Assembly: GCF_000406105.1 (NCBI RefSeq)
Contig: NZ_CM001974.1
Span: 2,098,245-2,162,244, forward strand
Direction: 5' to 3'
Length of the DNA: 64,000 bases
Origin: Dickeya chrysanthemi NCPPB 402
Lineage (GTDB): Bacteria; Pseudomonadota; Gammaproteobacteria; Enterobacterales; Enterobacteriaceae
The notes below the pieces were generated by a model, which made no database searches, was not told the origin of the DNA, and saw only the letters and a list, made by a program, of their open reading frames with translations. Of the stretch, positions 33,072 through 43,293 are shown in pieces (the stretch's first letter is position 1; each line of letters opens with the position of its first letter). The translations under genes were made by a program, and so were the position numbers.

Positions 33072-33941
33072 TTAATTAAACGGGTTGCTGAATCGTTCTT
33101 CCTTATCAAATCTCGATTCGCGTAATGCTTCCTTGACCCGCTTCAAGTTATCGCGGAATTTTGCTCCGCGCCGCAGAGTAAAACCTGTCGCCAGCACATC
33201 GATCAGTGTCAACTGAGCGATGCGCGATACCATCGGCATATACACATCGGTATCTTCAGGGACTTCAACCCGTAGCGTGAGCGAGGCTTCCCGTGAAAGA
33301 GGAGAACCATCCGACGTAATGGCGATCACTGTGGCGTCATTTTCCCGCGCCAGCCGAGCCATATCCACCAGACTTTTGGTGCGCCCGGTGTGTGAAATAA
33401 GCACCACGACATCGCCGTCGCCGGAGTTCATGCAACTCATGCGCTGCATGACCAGGTCGTCGAAGTACACCACCGGAATATTAAAACGAAAAAACTTGTT
33501 CATCGCGTCGTGAGCGACGGCTGCCGACGCGCCAAAACCAAAGAAAGAGATCTTGCGTGCCTGCGTGAGCAGGTCTACCGCACGGTTGATGGCCTGAATA
33601 TCCAGGCAGGATTTCACATGCTCCAGCCCGGCCATGGTGGATTCGAAAATCTTACTGGTGTAAGACTCAACCGAGTCGTCTTCTTCTACGTTGCGGTTCA
33701 CGTAAGGGGTGCCGTTGGCCAGACTTTGCGCCAAATGCAGTTTAAAATCGGGAAAGCCTTTGGTATCCAGACGACGGCAGAAGCGGTTGACCGTAGGTTC
33801 GCTCACTTCCGCCATACCGGCGAGGGTAGCGATACTGGAGTGGATGGCTGTCTGCGGCGACGCGAGAATCACCTCCGCCACCTTTCGTTCTGATTTACTC
33901 AACAGCTCCAGATGACCCTGGATTTTTTCCAGCATATTCAT
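33072..33941 (-). CDS. hexR: RpiR-family regulator HexR
   Basis: A 289-residue repressor. It has an N-terminal helix-turn-helix of the RpiR type (about residues 1-77, with [28 protein letters not shown] in part) and a C-terminal SIS domain that binds the effector, with [13 protein letters not shown] near 136 and ISHTGRTKS near 183. HexR senses 2-keto-3-deoxy-6-phosphogluconate and controls central carbon genes including zwf. A HexR box lies before zwf in the adjoining intergenic region. The start at 33941 ([21 protein letters not shown]) follows the family. Confidence 0.95.
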   Translation of the reverse strand: MNMLEKIQGHLELLSKSERKVAEVILASPQTAIHSSIATLAGMAEVSEPTVNRFCRRLDTKGFPDFKLHLAQSLANGTPYVNRNVEEDDSVESYTSKIFESTMAGLEHVKSCLDIQAINRAVDLLTQARKISFFGFGASAAVAHDAMNKFFRFNIPVVYFDDLVMQRMSCMNSGDGDVVVLISHTGRTKSLVDMARLARENDATVIAITSDGSPLSREASLTLRVEVPEDTDVYMPMVSRIAQLTLIDVLATGFTLRRGAKFRDNLKRVKEALRESRFDKEERFSNPFN

Positions 33942-34306
33942 ATGACAACGACCATCTATGGTATTTTGGATTTCAGCCAAAGGTGAAACCGATGCGGATT
34001 TTGTGAAATATACTACGAGCCCGCAACGGTTGGCAGAGGTGGACACAACAAGTCATCTGATTTTTTTGTCAGAACATGACGTGTGTCTAACTTTCAGAAC
34101 GGTAACTGGCTGTCAGAAACGATGGGAAATTTCTCTTTTAGGCAGATGCCAGACTCGTTTTCCTCATCGGCACAATAGGTTCTAAGGCCTTGTGGTATCA
34201 GAATCAGCCGATAATGTGGTTTTCTTACGGGTTTACTGGTTTGTGTCAAAAAGAGTACATTATTGATGTAATAAAATTACAGCGTCCTGCAATGAGGAGA
34301 TTGAAA
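33942..34306. other. hexR-zwf divergent intergenic region
   Basis: 365 bp carrying the divergent promoters and one HexR box near zwf. No gene is supported. Confidence 0.6.
34267..34281 (+). promoter_or_regulatory. HexR box upstream of zwf
   Basis: TGTAATAAAATTACA, with perfect 6-bp arms TGTAAT/ATTACA. It matches the HexR consensus TGTARTTWAATTACA at all but one position and lies 25 bp before the zwf ATG, well placed to block transcription. Confidence 0.88.
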
Positions 34307-35782
34307 ATGGCGGTAACGTCAACAGCCCAGGCGTGTGACCTGGTTATTTTCGGTGCGAAGGGCGACCTGGCGCGTCGTAAATTGCTGCCTTCACTGTATC
34401 AACTGGAAAAAGCAGGCCATATTCATCCGGAAACCCGCATCATCGGCGTAGGACGAGCGGAATGGGACCGAGACACCTATATCAAAGTGGTGCGTGAAGC
34501 CCTGGACACCTTTCTTAAGGAACCGCTCGACCCGGCATTGTGGGCGACATTGAGCAACCGACTCGATTTCTGCAATCTTGATGTAGAAGACACCGAGGGG
34601 TTCAATCGTCTGGGTACGATGCTCGATCAACCAAATCGTACCACCATCAATTATTTCGCCATGCCGCCGAGCACTTTCGGCGCTATCTGCCGAGGCTTGG
34701 GCAAAGCAGGTTTGAACAAAGAACCGGCGCGCGTGGTGATGGAAAAACCATTAGGCACCAACCTGGCATCGTCGCGGGTGATCAACAATCAGGTGGCGGA
34801 GTTTTTTAACGAGTGTCAGGTCTATCGTATCGACCATTACCTCGGCAAAGAAACCGTGCTGAACTTGCTGGCGTTGCGGTTTGCCAACTCCCTGTTTGTC
34901 AATAACTGGGATAACCGTACTATCGATCACGTGCAGATTACCGTGGCCGAAGAGGTGGGTATTGAAGGGCGCTGGGGGTATTTCGATCAGGCCGGGCAAA
35001 TGCGCGATATGATCCAGAACCACCTATTGCAGATTCTGACCATGATCGCCATGTCTCCACCGGCGGACCTGAGCACGGATCGCATCCGTGATGAAAAAGT
35101 TAAAGTGCTGCGCTCGCTGCGCCGTATCGATCGTTCCAACGTGCATGAGGTAACGGTGCGCGGTCAGTACACCAGCGGTTTTGTGCAGGGCAAGAAAGTG
35201 CCGGGTTACCTGGAAGAAGAGGGTGCCAACAAGACCAGCAATACCGAAACCTTCGTGGCGATCCGTGTCGATATTGACGACTGGCGCTGGTCCGGCGTGC
35301 CGTTTTATCTGCGTACCGGTAAGCGCTTGCCGTCAAAATGTTCGGAAGTGGTGGTGTACTTTAAAAACCCGGCGCTCAACCTGTTCCACGATTCCTATCA
35401 GCAGTTGCCGCAAAACAAGCTGATTATTCGTCTGCAACCCGATGAAGGGGTGGAAATTCAGATTCTCAACAAAATCCCAGGGCTGGATCACAAACATCGG
35501 TTGCAGACCACCAAACTTGACCTGAGTTTTTCCGAAACCTTTAACCAACAGCATCTGGCGGATGCTTACGAGCGATTATTGCTGGAAACCATGCGCGGTA
35601 TTCAGGCGCTGTTTGTGCGCCGCGACGAAGTGGAAGAAGCCTGGAAATGGGTGGACTCGATTATGGAAGCCTGGGCAATGGACAATGACTCTCCCAAGCC
35701 TTATCAGGCCGGGACCTGGGGACCGGTGGCGTCCGTCGCTATGATTACCCGCGATGGGCGTTCCTGGAACGAAGTGGAATAA
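34307..35782 (+). CDS. zwf: Glucose-6-phosphate 1-dehydrogenase
   Basis: A 491-residue enzyme, the E. coli length. It oxidises glucose 6-phosphate to 6-phosphogluconolactone and makes NADPH, feeding the pentose-phosphate pathway. The dinucleotide motif FGAKGDLARRKL is near residue 15 and the active-site RIDHYLGKE near 178. The ATG at 34307 follows GAGGAG and matches the family start. The usual edd gene (6-phosphogluconate dehydratase) is absent between zwf and eda. Confidence 0.97.
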   Translation: MAVTSTAQACDLVIFGAKGDLARRKLLPSLYQLEKAGHIHPETRIIGVGRAEWDRDTYIKVVREALDTFLKEPLDPALWATLSNRLDFCNLDVEDTEGFNRLGTMLDQPNRTTINYFAMPPSTFGAICRGLGKAGLNKEPARVVMEKPLGTNLASSRVINNQVAEFFNECQVYRIDHYLGKETVLNLLALRFANSLFVNNWDNRTIDHVQITVAEEVGIEGRWGYFDQAGQMRDMIQNHLLQILTMIAMSPPADLSTDRIRDEKVKVLRSLRRIDRSNVHEVTVRGQYTSGFVQGKKVPGYLEEEGANKTSNTETFVAIRVDIDDWRWSGVPFYLRTGKRLPSKCSEVVVYFKNPALNLFHDSYQQLPQNKLIIRLQPDEGVEIQILNKIPGLDHKHRLQTTKLDLSFSETFNQQHLADAYERLLLETMRGIQALFVRRDEVEEAWKWVDSIMEAWAMDNDSPKPYQAGTWGPVASVAMITRDGRSWNEVE

Positions 35783-35783
35783 G

Positions 35784-35831
35784 CGGTTTTGCCCTGCCGG
35801 AAAGCGGGGCGAAGCCGTTAGCGTTTTTTTT
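35784..35831 (+). terminator. Probable terminator after zwf
   Basis: A 14-bp stem with four G-T pairs (35784-35797 with 35804-35817, loop CGGAAA), then a T8 run at 35824-35831. The six-base gap before the T-run lowers confidence. Confidence 0.6.
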
Positions 35832-35937
35832 GGCTGACGGTGCGGTCGGACATCCGTGGGTAACTGCGGATCCCTGTGGCAGGGGCGCGCCAGATCATTA
35901 ATCGATGCCCGTTGGGCATGACTGGAGATTACCCTCG

Positions 35938-36579
35938 ATGAAAAACTGGAAAACCAGTGCGGAACAGATTCTGACAGCCGGTCCGGTTGTTCCTGTGATT
36001 GTGATTAACAAACTGGAACACGCGGTGCCGATGGCGAAAGCCCTGGTAGCGGGTGGCGTGCGCGTACTGGAACTGACGTTGCGTACCGACTGTGCGGTTG
36101 AGGCCATTCGCCTGATCGCGCAGGAAGTGCCGGACGCTATCGTCGGTGCGGGTACGGTAACCAATCCGCAACAGCTGGCGGAAGTGACTGCCGCGGGGGC
36201 GCAGTTTGCTATCAGCCCCGGTCTGACCGAGCCGTTGTTGAAAGCGGCAACGGAAGGCACCATTCCGTTGATCCCCGGGATTAGCACCGTTTCCGAGCTG
36301 ATGCTGGGGATGGATTACGGGTTGCGTGAATTTAAGTTCTTCCCGGCTGAAGCTAACGGTGGTGTGAAAGCGTTGCAGGCGATTGCCGGTCCGTTTGGTA
36401 AAATTCGCTTCTGCCCGACCGGCGGCATCTCCCTGAAGAACTACCGCGAGTATCTGGCGCTGAAAAGCGTACTGTGCGTCGGTGGTTCCTGGCTGGTACC
36501 GGCCGATGCGCTGGAAAGCGGCGACTATGATCGCATCACCGCGCTGGCGCGTGAAGCGGTTGCAGGAGCGACAGCCTGA
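35938..36579 (+). CDS. eda: KDPG/KHG aldolase
   Basis: A 213-residue class I aldolase. It splits 2-keto-3-deoxy-6-phosphogluconate into pyruvate and glyceraldehyde 3-phosphate. Active-site regions are VLELTLRT near residue 41, the Schiff-base lysine in FKFFPAEA near 133 and the phosphate loop CPTGGIS near 159. In pectin-degrading soft-rot bacteria the same enzyme (KdgA) finishes galacturonate catabolism. That could explain why eda is kept here without edd beside it. I saw no convincing KdgR box upstream. Confidence 0.96.
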   Translation: MKNWKTSAEQILTAGPVVPVIVINKLEHAVPMAKALVAGGVRVLELTLRTDCAVEAIRLIAQEVPDAIVGAGTVTNPQQLAEVTAAGAQFAISPGLTEPLLKAATEGTIPLIPGISTVSELMLGMDYGLREFKFFPAEANGGVKALQAIAGPFGKIRFCPTGGISLKNYREYLALKSVLCVGGSWLVPADALESGDYDRITALAREAVAGATA

Positions 36580-36607
36580 TCGGCATTTGTCTCTAAGTCA
36601 TTTCATA

Positions 36608-36629
36608 AGCCCGCGCTGCGGGCTTTTTT
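36608..36629 (+). terminator. Terminator after eda
   Basis: AGCCCGC / GCGGGCT stem with a GCT loop and a T6 run. Confidence 0.9.
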
Positions 36630-36654
36630 GTACCTTATCGACAAGCCGGCAGGT

Positions 36655-37836
36655 TTATCTTGCGCTGACGTTGACGGCAACCGCGCTCGTTTTCGCCAGT
36701 TGTACGGCCGCATTGGTATTATCGGCCGTCGCCAGTGCAACGCCCATGCGCCGACGTCCGTTGATGTCGGGTTTGCCGAACAGTCGAATCTGGGTATGGG
36801 GGAGCAGCGCCTGTTCCAGTCCCTGATACTGCACATTATTGCTGGTCAGCTCCGGCAGGATGACCGCAGAAGCCGATGGGCCGTACTGCCGTATTGCGCC
36901 GATCGGCAAGCCCAGGAAAGCACGAACATGCAGGGCGAACTCGGACAAATCCTGCGAAATGAGTGTCACCATACCGGTATCATGCGGGCGTGGCGACACT
37001 TCACTGAAGATGACGTCATCGCCGCAAATAAACAGCTCGACGCCAAACAGACCGAAACCACCCAGCGCCTTTACCACATTTCCGGCAATCTCTTTGGCGC
37101 GCGTCAATGCCAGCTCGCTCATCCGTTGCGGCTGCCAGGATTCGCGATAGTCGCCGTCTTCCTGACGATGGCCGATTGGCTCGCAGAAGTGCAGGCCGTC
37201 AATTGCATGAATGGTTAATAACGTGATTTCGAAATCAAATTTCACCAGCCCTTCTACAATCACTTTTCCGCCGCCGGCGCGACCGCCTTCTTGCGCATAG
37301 CGCCAGGCGCGATCCAACTGCTCCGGCGATCGGATCAGGCTCTGGCCTTTCCCCGATGAGCTCATCACCGGTTTGACGATACAAGGGAAGCCTAACTCAT
37401 GGGCCGCCTGACGGAACGCCGTTTCGTCAGCGGCAAACCGGTAACTGGACGTCGGCAGGCCCAGCGTTTCCGCCGCCAATCGACGAATGCCTTCACGATT
37501 CATGGTCAGTCGGGTGGCTTCAGCGCATGGCACGACTCGTTGCCCTTGCTGTTCCAGCGCGACCAGCATATCCGTAGCGATAGCCTCGATTTCCGGCACG
37601 ATATAGTCCGGGCGTTCCTGCGCCACCAGTTGTTTCAACGCGTCGCCATCGAGCATGTTGATGACATGGCTGCGGTGAGCGACCTGCATCGCGGGGGCAT
37701 CGGCGTAGCGATCAACCGCAATAACTTCGATACCCAGTCGCTGGCATTCAATCGCCACTTCTTTTCCCAGCTCGCCGGAGCCTAGCAGCATAACGCGTGT
37801 GGCGCCGGGACGCAGGGCTGTTCCGATTGTTAACAT
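36655..37836 (-). CDS. purT: Formate-dependent GAR transformylase PurT
   Basis: A 393-residue ATP-grasp enzyme. It makes formylglycinamide ribonucleotide from GAR, formate and ATP, the folate-independent route in purine synthesis. The N-terminal pre-ATP-grasp motif is [12 protein letters not shown] near residue 15, and the ATP-grasp core includes [13 protein letters not shown] near 153. The ATG at 37836 matches the family ([18 protein letters not shown]); the open frame extends to 38166. It is controlled by the PurR box 80-100 bp upstream. Confidence 0.96.
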   Translation of the reverse strand: MLTIGTALRPGATRVMLLGSGELGKEVAIECQRLGIEVIAVDRYADAPAMQVAHRSHVINMLDGDALKQLVAQERPDYIVPEIEAIATDMLVALEQQGQRVVPCAEATRLTMNREGIRRLAAETLGLPTSSYRFAADETAFRQAAHELGFPCIVKPVMSSSGKGQSLIRSPEQLDRAWRYAQEGGRAGGGKVIVEGLVKFDFEITLLTIHAIDGLHFCEPIGHRQEDGDYRESWQPQRMSELALTRAKEIAGNVVKALGGFGLFGVELFICGDDVIFSEVSPRPHDTGMVTLISQDLSEFALHVRAFLGLPIGAIRQYGPSASAVILPELTSNNVQYQGLEQALLPHTQIRLFGKPDINGRRRMGVALATADNTNAAVQLAKTSAVAVNVSAR

Positions 37837-37917
37837 AACCTGATACCTGATGGTGTTGTAAAAAAGAGGTGTAGAAAAAATGGGCGGATTGGCCGCCCGA
37901 ACGTAGCCGAAGTATAA

Positions 37918-37933
37918 ACGAAAACGTTTGCGT
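37918..37933 (-). promoter_or_regulatory. PurR operator of purT
   Basis: Read on the minus strand it is ACGCAAACGTTTTCGT, the exact enterobacterial PurR consensus. It lies 82-97 bp upstream of the purT ATG. Confidence 0.93.
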
Positions 37934-38104
37934 TTGGCATCATTCGCGTAGCGGTACGCAAAAGCGCGTGAAAATCCTTGCAGATCTCGGCGCACGCTGG
38001 ATTCCGCGGATGATTCATGACAGGCTTTGGGCATTTGCCGTCTCGCCGGCGTAAAGCTGGGTGTAAGGCAGAACCTGATCAATGAATGGAAAGGAGTGAC
38101 GTGG

Positions 38105-40156
38105 ATGAAAGCGCCGCAAGCCGAAAAACGCCCGCATAGGATGACGATGCACGGCGATACCCGCATCGATGATTATTATTGGCTGCGAGATGATGAACGC
38201 AATAATCCGGAGGTGCTGGCTTGGTTGCAGGAGGAGAATCGTTATTGCGAACATGTCATGGCACCCTATGCTGCGCTGCGTCATACCTTGTATGAGGAGA
38301 TGGTCGCGCGGATCCCCGGGGAGGATGTTTCAGTACCTTATGTTAAACGCGGTTATCGCTACCAGAGCCGCTATGAGCCGGGTAAAGATTACGCTATCTA
38401 TCAGCGTCAGCCGGAGCAGGAAACAGAAAGCGGCGCCTGGCAGGTATTACTGGATGGCAATCAACGAGCGACTGGCAGAGAGTTCTACAACCTTGGCGCG
38501 CTGGCCGTTAGCCCGGACAATCGACTGATGAGCGTCGCGGAGGATTTATTGTCTCGCCGCCAGTATGTGCTGACGTTTCGCGATCTCACCACCGGCGAGT
38601 GGCTGGCAGACCGGCTGGAGAATGTCTCCGCCGGCAGTGAATGGGCGGCGGATTCCCGTACCCTTTATTACGTACGTAAACATCCGCAGACGTTGCTGCC
38701 TTATCAGGTGTATCGCCATCGGCTGGGGGAGGATCCGCAGCAGGATGAGCTGGTGTATGAAGAAACAGATGATACGTTTTATCTCAGCCTCGATAAAACC
38801 ACGTCCGAGCGCTATATCCTGCTCTATCTGGAGAGTACCACCAGTACCGAAATTCTGTTGCTGGATGCCGAAGACCCTAATGCCAAACCGTGCGTGTTTG
38901 TACCGCGGCGGCCGGATCATGAGTATGTGATCGATCATTTCCGCGACGCCTTTTATGTGCGTTCCAACAAAGACGGTAAAACCTTTGGTTTTTACCAGAC
39001 CCAGGATATCGGCGAATTAGCATGGGAAGTGTTGATTGCCCCACGTCCGGAACGCGTACTCGAAGGATTTTCGCTGTTTGACGACTGGTATGTGGTCGAG
39101 GAACGCGAGCATGGATTAACCCATATCCGCTATATTCGCTGGCAGACGGCAGAATCTCACCAGATCGCCTTTAATGATCCCGCTTATGTGACCTGGCTGA
39201 GTTATAACCCAATGCCGGAAAGTACGCGATTGCGTTATGGCTATTCCTCCATGACCACGCCGATGACTATCTATGAGCTGGACATGGCGACCGGCGTTCA
39301 GGTGGTGCTCAAACAATCTGAAGTGAAAAATTTTGATGCCGGGAATTACCGGAGCGAGCGTGTGTGGGTAACGGCTCGCGATGGCGAATCCGTGCCGGTA
39401 TCGCTGGTGTATCATAAAGACTGCAAACTGGCTCAAAGCCCATTACTGGTTTATGGCTATGGCGCTTACGGCAGCAGCATGGATCCGGAATTCAGTAGTA
39501 GCCGTCTTAGCTTGCTGGATCGTGGTTTCGTCTATGCGCTGGCGCATATTCGCGGCGGCGGTGAGCTGGGACAGCAATGGCATGATCAGGGACGCCTGTC
39601 CAACAAGATGAATACTTTTACGGATTTCATCGACGTCACGCAGGCCCTGCTGACAAGCGGTTATGGCGATCCGGCGAAAACCTTCGCGATGGGCGGCAGT
39701 GCCGGTGGGTTGCTGATGGGGGCCGTCATAAACATGGCTCCTTCGCTGTTTTATGGGGTAGTGGCGCAGGTGCCGTTTGTCGATGTGCTCACTACCATGC
39801 TGGACGAGTCTATTCCGCTTACCACGGGGGAGTACGACGAGTGGGGTAACCCGGACAATAAGCGTGATTACCAGTACATTAAACAATATAGCCCTTATGA
39901 CAATGTTTCGGCACAAGCGTACCCCCATCTGTTGGTGACGACCGGCCTGCATGACTCGCAGGTTCAGTACTGGGAGCCGGCTAAATGGGTAGCGGAACTG
40001 CGTGAAATAAAAACTGATGATCACCTGCTGTTGCTGCATACCGACATGGGAGCCGGTCATGGCGGTAAATCCGGTCGTTTGGCTCAGTTTGAGGATATTG
40101 CACAGGAGTTTACCTTCTTGCTGATGGTACTCGAGCAGCAGGTATTGCCCGCGTAG
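38105..40156 (+). CDS. opdB: Oligopeptidase B
   Basis: A 683-residue serine peptidase of the prolyl oligopeptidase family (S9A), also named PtrB. It cuts short peptides after Arg or Lys. An N-terminal seven-bladed propeller guards the C-terminal alpha/beta-hydrolase domain. The catalytic triad is visible as Ser in GGSAGG, Asp in [11 protein letters not shown] and His in [16 protein letters not shown] lies 9 nt before the ATG at 38105. It is divergent from purT. Confidence 0.95.
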   Translation: MKAPQAEKRPHRMTMHGDTRIDDYYWLRDDERNNPEVLAWLQEENRYCEHVMAPYAALRHTLYEEMVARIPGEDVSVPYVKRGYRYQSRYEPGKDYAIYQRQPEQETESGAWQVLLDGNQRATGREFYNLGALAVSPDNRLMSVAEDLLSRRQYVLTFRDLTTGEWLADRLENVSAGSEWAADSRTLYYVRKHPQTLLPYQVYRHRLGEDPQQDELVYEETDDTFYLSLDKTTSERYILLYLESTTSTEILLLDAEDPNAKPCVFVPRRPDHEYVIDHFRDAFYVRSNKDGKTFGFYQTQDIGELAWEVLIAPRPERVLEGFSLFDDWYVVEEREHGLTHIRYIRWQTAESHQIAFNDPAYVTWLSYNPMPESTRLRYGYSSMTTPMTIYELDMATGVQVVLKQSEVKNFDAGNYRSERVWVTARDGESVPVSLVYHKDCKLAQSPLLVYGYGAYGSSMDPEFSSSRLSLLDRGFVYALAHIRGGGELGQQWHDQGRLSNKMNTFTDFIDVTQALLTSGYGDPAKTFAMGGSAGGLLMGAVINMAPSLFYGVVAQVPFVDVLTTMLDESIPLTTGEYDEWGNPDNKRDYQYIKQYSPYDNVSAQAYPHLLVTTGLHDSQVQYWEPAKWVAELREIKTDDHLLLLHTDMGAGHGGKSGRLAQFEDIAQEFTFLLMVLEQQVLPA

Positions 40157-40349
40157 AAATAGGGTTCGGGTATCACGCGAGAAAAGAGCGGCCTGTTTTG
40201 GCGCCGGATTACCATAAAAGACAGGAAACGATAGCAGGGAGACTGGAACTGCGATCACCGGGTGTCAGGAGGCAGAGGGTGATCGCAGGATGTTACCTTA
40301 ATGGTGCTCTGTTAGGTGAACAACGAAATTTGTGGCAACGCGGTTAGTT

Positions 40350-40466
40350 TCAGTTAATTTCAGGCTGTGGTTGAGCCCGTTTGGCCCGCTTCTCCGCCCG
40401 TTTTTGCTCGGCGGTTTTCAGCGGTTTTTTCTTGGCGTTTTTCTTGCTGTCCATTCCTTTACTCAT
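40350..40466 (-). CDS. Small basic protein (38 aa)
   Basis: A 38-residue, extremely lysine/arginine-rich protein, containing KKNAKKKPLKTAEQKRAEKR. GAGG lies 6 nt before the ATG at 40466. The composition suggests nucleic-acid or ribosome contact, but no function is known to me. Similar short basic ORFs beginning MSKG are, I believe, annotated in related enterobacteria. It lies between opdB (convergent) and holE. Confidence 0.6.
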   Translation of the reverse strand: MSKGMDSKKNAKKKPLKTAEQKRAEKRAKRAQPQPEIN

Positions 40467-40665
40467 CTTGTGCCTCGCTAGGTAAAAGGTTGGTTGCCTA
40501 TCCATTAACCCCCTGTTTGTGAGGAGATGCAAGCGAAAAAATGCTTTTTTTTGACCAAAAAATGGCGGAACAGAAAAAGTGACGAAAACCAATGTGCGGC
40601 TGGATAATCGGACGCTATCCCTTAGTGCTGGAGAGCGTCCTTGCCAACTTGTGCTGAGGAATATT

Positions 40666-40896
40666 TTATTTACTGTTAGGGTCGTACGGTAAGGTGGAGA
40701 ACTGGTGGGAGATCTCCCGGTAGTAACTGACCCTTTCCCGAAAATAGGTGCGCAGATGCGCGGGTTGCTGCTGTTCGATTTCATCCGGGATCACCGGCAT
40801 GTTGTAGCGTTCGCGAAATGCTACGCCGGATGCTGCCAGATCCACATTGACCTTTTCCATTTCTTCATAAGGCAGGTCGGCCAAATTGTATCCCAT
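40666..40896 (-). CDS. holE: DNA polymerase III theta subunit
   Basis: A 76-residue protein, the same length as E. coli HolE. Theta binds and stabilises the epsilon proofreading subunit in the polymerase III core. The family core [20 protein letters not shown] runs from residue 15, and the C-terminus ends LPYDPNSK. It is in the E. coli context beside yobA. Confidence 0.95.
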   Translation of the reverse strand: MGYNLADLPYEEMEKVNVDLAASGVAFRERYNMPVIPDEIEQQQPAHLRTYFRERVSYYREISHQFSTLPYDPNSK

Positions 40897-41057
40897 GATT
40901 GCCTCCTTCTGTGTTGCGCCACAAAAGTAAAGCAGAAGTGCGGAATTGGCAAATCCTGTTACTTCCCGCTTCTCGACAAGTCATCAGGTGACTCGTATTC
41001 TTGCCGCTGTTTTGGGGTGAACCGGGTGTGACAGCAAAGCAATACAAGGATAAGACA

Positions 41058-41438
41058 ATGTTGAAACGTATTATTTTTCCGGCTTTGAATACGGCGTTGC
41101 TTGTAGGGAGCCTGGTTATCTCTCATGCAGCGCTGGCGCATGCGCATCTTAAAAGCCAGACGCCGATTGCGGATAAAACAATTTCAGTACAACAGGCTCC
41201 GTTATTTCTGACGTTGCATTTTTCTGAAGATATTGAGGCTGCTTTCAGCGGTGTTGAACTGAAGCTGGCGGAGCAGGCCGTGCCGGTGGACAAGGTAACG
41301 GTAGACAATGAACACCGCAATATTCTGGTTGTTCCGCTTGAGAAGCCGCTGACCAGTGGTAACTATCAGGTTAACTGGCATGTGCTCTCTGTTGATGGTC
41401 ATAAGACTAAGGGAAGCTATCGCTTCGTTGTTGAGTAA
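41058..41438 (+). CDS. yobA: CopC-family copper-binding protein YobA
   Basis: A 126-residue periplasmic protein of the CopC family. The signal peptide (about residues 1-27) should be cleaved before HAHLKSQTP, putting a histidine at the mature N-terminus, the usual Cu(II) ligand. The second ligand region DGHKTKGSY is near the C-terminus. It binds copper in the periplasm and probably passes it to the CopD-like protein encoded next. The gap to yebZ is short, so the two form an operon. Confidence 0.92.
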   Translation: MLKRIIFPALNTALLVGSLVISHAALAHAHLKSQTPIADKTISVQQAPLFLTLHFSEDIEAAFSGVELKLAEQAVPVDKVTVDNEHRNILVVPLEKPLTSGNYQVNWHVLSVDGHKTKGSYRFVVE

Positions 41439-41462
41439 CATAAGAATGCGGATTCTGTGACG

Positions 41463-42338
41463 ATGCTGGAAAGTGTGTACGCATTATTGCGCCTCGGGCA
41501 TTTTTCCAGCCTCATGTTGTTAGTCGGTGCAGCAGGGTTCAGTGAGTTACTGGCTCCCCGCGAGTACCGGGCTCGGTTGGCTTCACGACTGCGTGGGGTG
41601 ATGACGTTCAGCAGTGTGGCGGCATTTTTAACGGCGATTGCCATACTGGCGGCACAGACCGGGCTGATGAGTGGTAACTGGCATAATATGAGTGATGCTG
41701 CTACCTGGCGTGCGGTGTTGGGTACCCGCTTCGGCGCATTTTGGGTATGGCAACCGGTGCTGGCGTTAGTGGCCTGTGTGCTGGTGTTCCAGCGTCATCC
41801 GGTATGGCTGGCGAGCGTGTTGCTGTTCGGCGTATTACAGCTGTGCGGCATGGCCTGGCTGGGGCACGCCGCGATGCTGGAAGGAAAACTCGGCCTATTG
41901 CATGGTATCAATCAGGCTGTGCATTTGTTGGCTGTGACATTTTGGGTTGGTGGGCTGCTGCCTTTGCTACAGGTGCTGCGGGATGCACGACGAGGGCCGA
42001 TGCGAGCGGATGCCATTCTGACGATGATGCGTTTTTCTCGTTACGGCCATTGGGCGGTGGCGCTGGCGATCCTGACCGGGTTGATCAATACCCGATTAAT
42101 TCTCGGTTGGCCGTTACCGGAAATAGGGCTGTATGGTGTCTTGCTCATCATCAAAGTTCTGTTGGTTGCCGTTATGGTGTTGCTGGCATTATTCAATCGC
42201 TACCGGGTGGTGCCGCGTTTTCAGCAAACCAATACCGTCGCTTATGATTATTTCTTGCGGGTAACCAGGGTAGAGTGTGGGTTATCTGTTTTGGTTATTG
42301 CGTTGGTCAGTTTTCTGGCGACATTGTCTCCGGTGTAA
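41463..42338 (+). CDS. yebZ: CopD-family copper membrane protein YebZ
   Basis: A 291-residue inner-membrane protein with about eight hydrophobic helices, CopD family. CopD proteins work with CopC in copper import or tolerance. Conserved histidines occur in GHFSSLM near the N-terminus, GHAAML, HLLAVTFWVGGLLP and the GHWAVAL segment. The ATG at 41463 aligns residue for residue with the E. coli N-terminus; a GTG at 41457 is the alternative. The third E. coli gene, yebY, lies 1.6 kb away here, separated by a ferritin and a lipoprotein gene. Confidence 0.9.
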   Translation: MLESVYALLRLGHFSSLMLLVGAAGFSELLAPREYRARLASRLRGVMTFSSVAAFLTAIAILAAQTGLMSGNWHNMSDAATWRAVLGTRFGAFWVWQPVLALVACVLVFQRHPVWLASVLLFGVLQLCGMAWLGHAAMLEGKLGLLHGINQAVHLLAVTFWVGGLLPLLQVLRDARRGPMRADAILTMMRFSRYGHWAVALAILTGLINTRLILGWPLPEIGLYGVLLIIKVLLVAVMVLLALFNRYRVVPRFQQTNTVAYDYFLRVTRVECGLSVLVIALVSFLATLSPV

Positions 42339-42398
42339 ATCGTGTGTGGAATGAAAGCCGCTTTCAAAGCGCAGTACTGTTATTTTTAATCATATTTA

Positions 42399-42417
42399 GA
42401 TAATGAAAATAGTTATC
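42399..42417 (+). promoter_or_regulatory. Fur box 1 upstream of ftnA
   Basis: GATAATGAAAATAGTTATC matches 16 of 19 positions of the Fur consensus. Confidence 0.65.
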
Positions 42418-42442
42418 AGAACCAATCTCCGAATATGTACTG

Positions 42443-42461
42443 AATAATGAAAATCATTATC
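42443..42461 (+). promoter_or_regulatory. Fur box 2 upstream of ftnA
   Basis: AATAATGAAAATCATTATC matches 17 of 19 positions of the Fur consensus GATAATGATAATCATTATC. It is about 135-150 bp before the ferritin start. Confidence 0.8.
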
Positions 42462-42595
42462 ATGATTAAATGATAATGCGTTGAATTTATAAAGAAACAA
42501 CCTTCATATTGTGTTAATGCGATGTTTCAAATCTCCTTTTTTGCATGCATAATATAAAGCAGAACCATCATCTGCCAGTAAAATAAGGAACGGTC

Positions 42596-43104
42596 ATGTT
42601 AAAAAAGAAATGATTCAAAAGCTGAATGAACAGCTCAACCTCGAGTTTTACTCCGCTAATTTGTACCTGCAGATGAGCGCCTGGTGTGGCGACAAAGGTT
42701 TTGAAGGGGCATCGGCTTTTCTCAAATCACACTCTCGCGAAGAAATGGATCACATGCAGCGCCTGTTCGATTATCTGGACGATACGGGGAGTCTGCCGGT
42801 GTTGGGGGCGATTGCTGCGCCGCCGGTGGATTTCGATTCGCTGCAGGATGTATTCAAGCTGACTTATGAACATGAGCAATTGATTACTCAGAAAATCAAT
42901 GAACTGGCTCATGCGGCCATGACATTGCAGGATTACTCGACCTTCAATTTCCTGCAATGGTATGTCGCTGAACAACATGAAGAGGAAAAGCTGTTCAAAT
43001 CCATTCTCGACAAACTGGGTATGGTGAATGCTCAGGAAGGCGGCCTGTTCTTCATTGATCAGGACCTGAAAAAAATGGCAACCTCGGTAGCACCGTCGGC
43101 CTGA
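42596..43104 (+). CDS. ftnA: Ferritin FtnA, start region off by one base
   Basis: A ferritin that stores iron in 24-mer shells. Ferroxidase-site residues lie in [28 protein letters not shown] and the later [11 protein letters not shown] block. Ribosome-binding AAGGA lies 6 nt before an ATG at 42596 that reads MLKK, matching E. coli MLKPEMI. However, the A-run at 42601-42606 has six A where seven are needed, so that frame hits a stop. One added A would give a 169-residue protein. As written, only the ATG at 42610 keeps the frame (164 residues), without a good ribosome-binding site. Fur boxes upstream suggest iron control, as in E. coli, where Fur raises ftnA expression. Confidence 0.9.
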
Positions 43105-43192
43105 TAGCCACTGGGGCAGCAGGATGACCTGCTGCCCGATAGGGTGTTTAGCTGCCGTTTTTCCCATCGCCCATAGCTTGGGTTTATTGATA

Positions 43193-43289
43193 TATACCGG
43201 TCATACTTCAAGTTGCAGGTGCGTTGGCTTTCTTACTCGGCTATACCTGGGTTTTGCCCTGCAACCCGAACTATTTAATTTAGGGTATA
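43193..43289 (-). repeat. TATACCC-ended intergenic repeat, copy B (inverted)
   Basis: A 97-bp copy in the opposite orientation. Read on the minus strand it starts TATACCCTAAATTA, then GTTCGGGTTGCAGG, GCCAACGCACCTGCAAC and TTGAAGTATGACCGGTATA. Confidence 0.85.
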
Positions 43290-43293
43290 ACAT

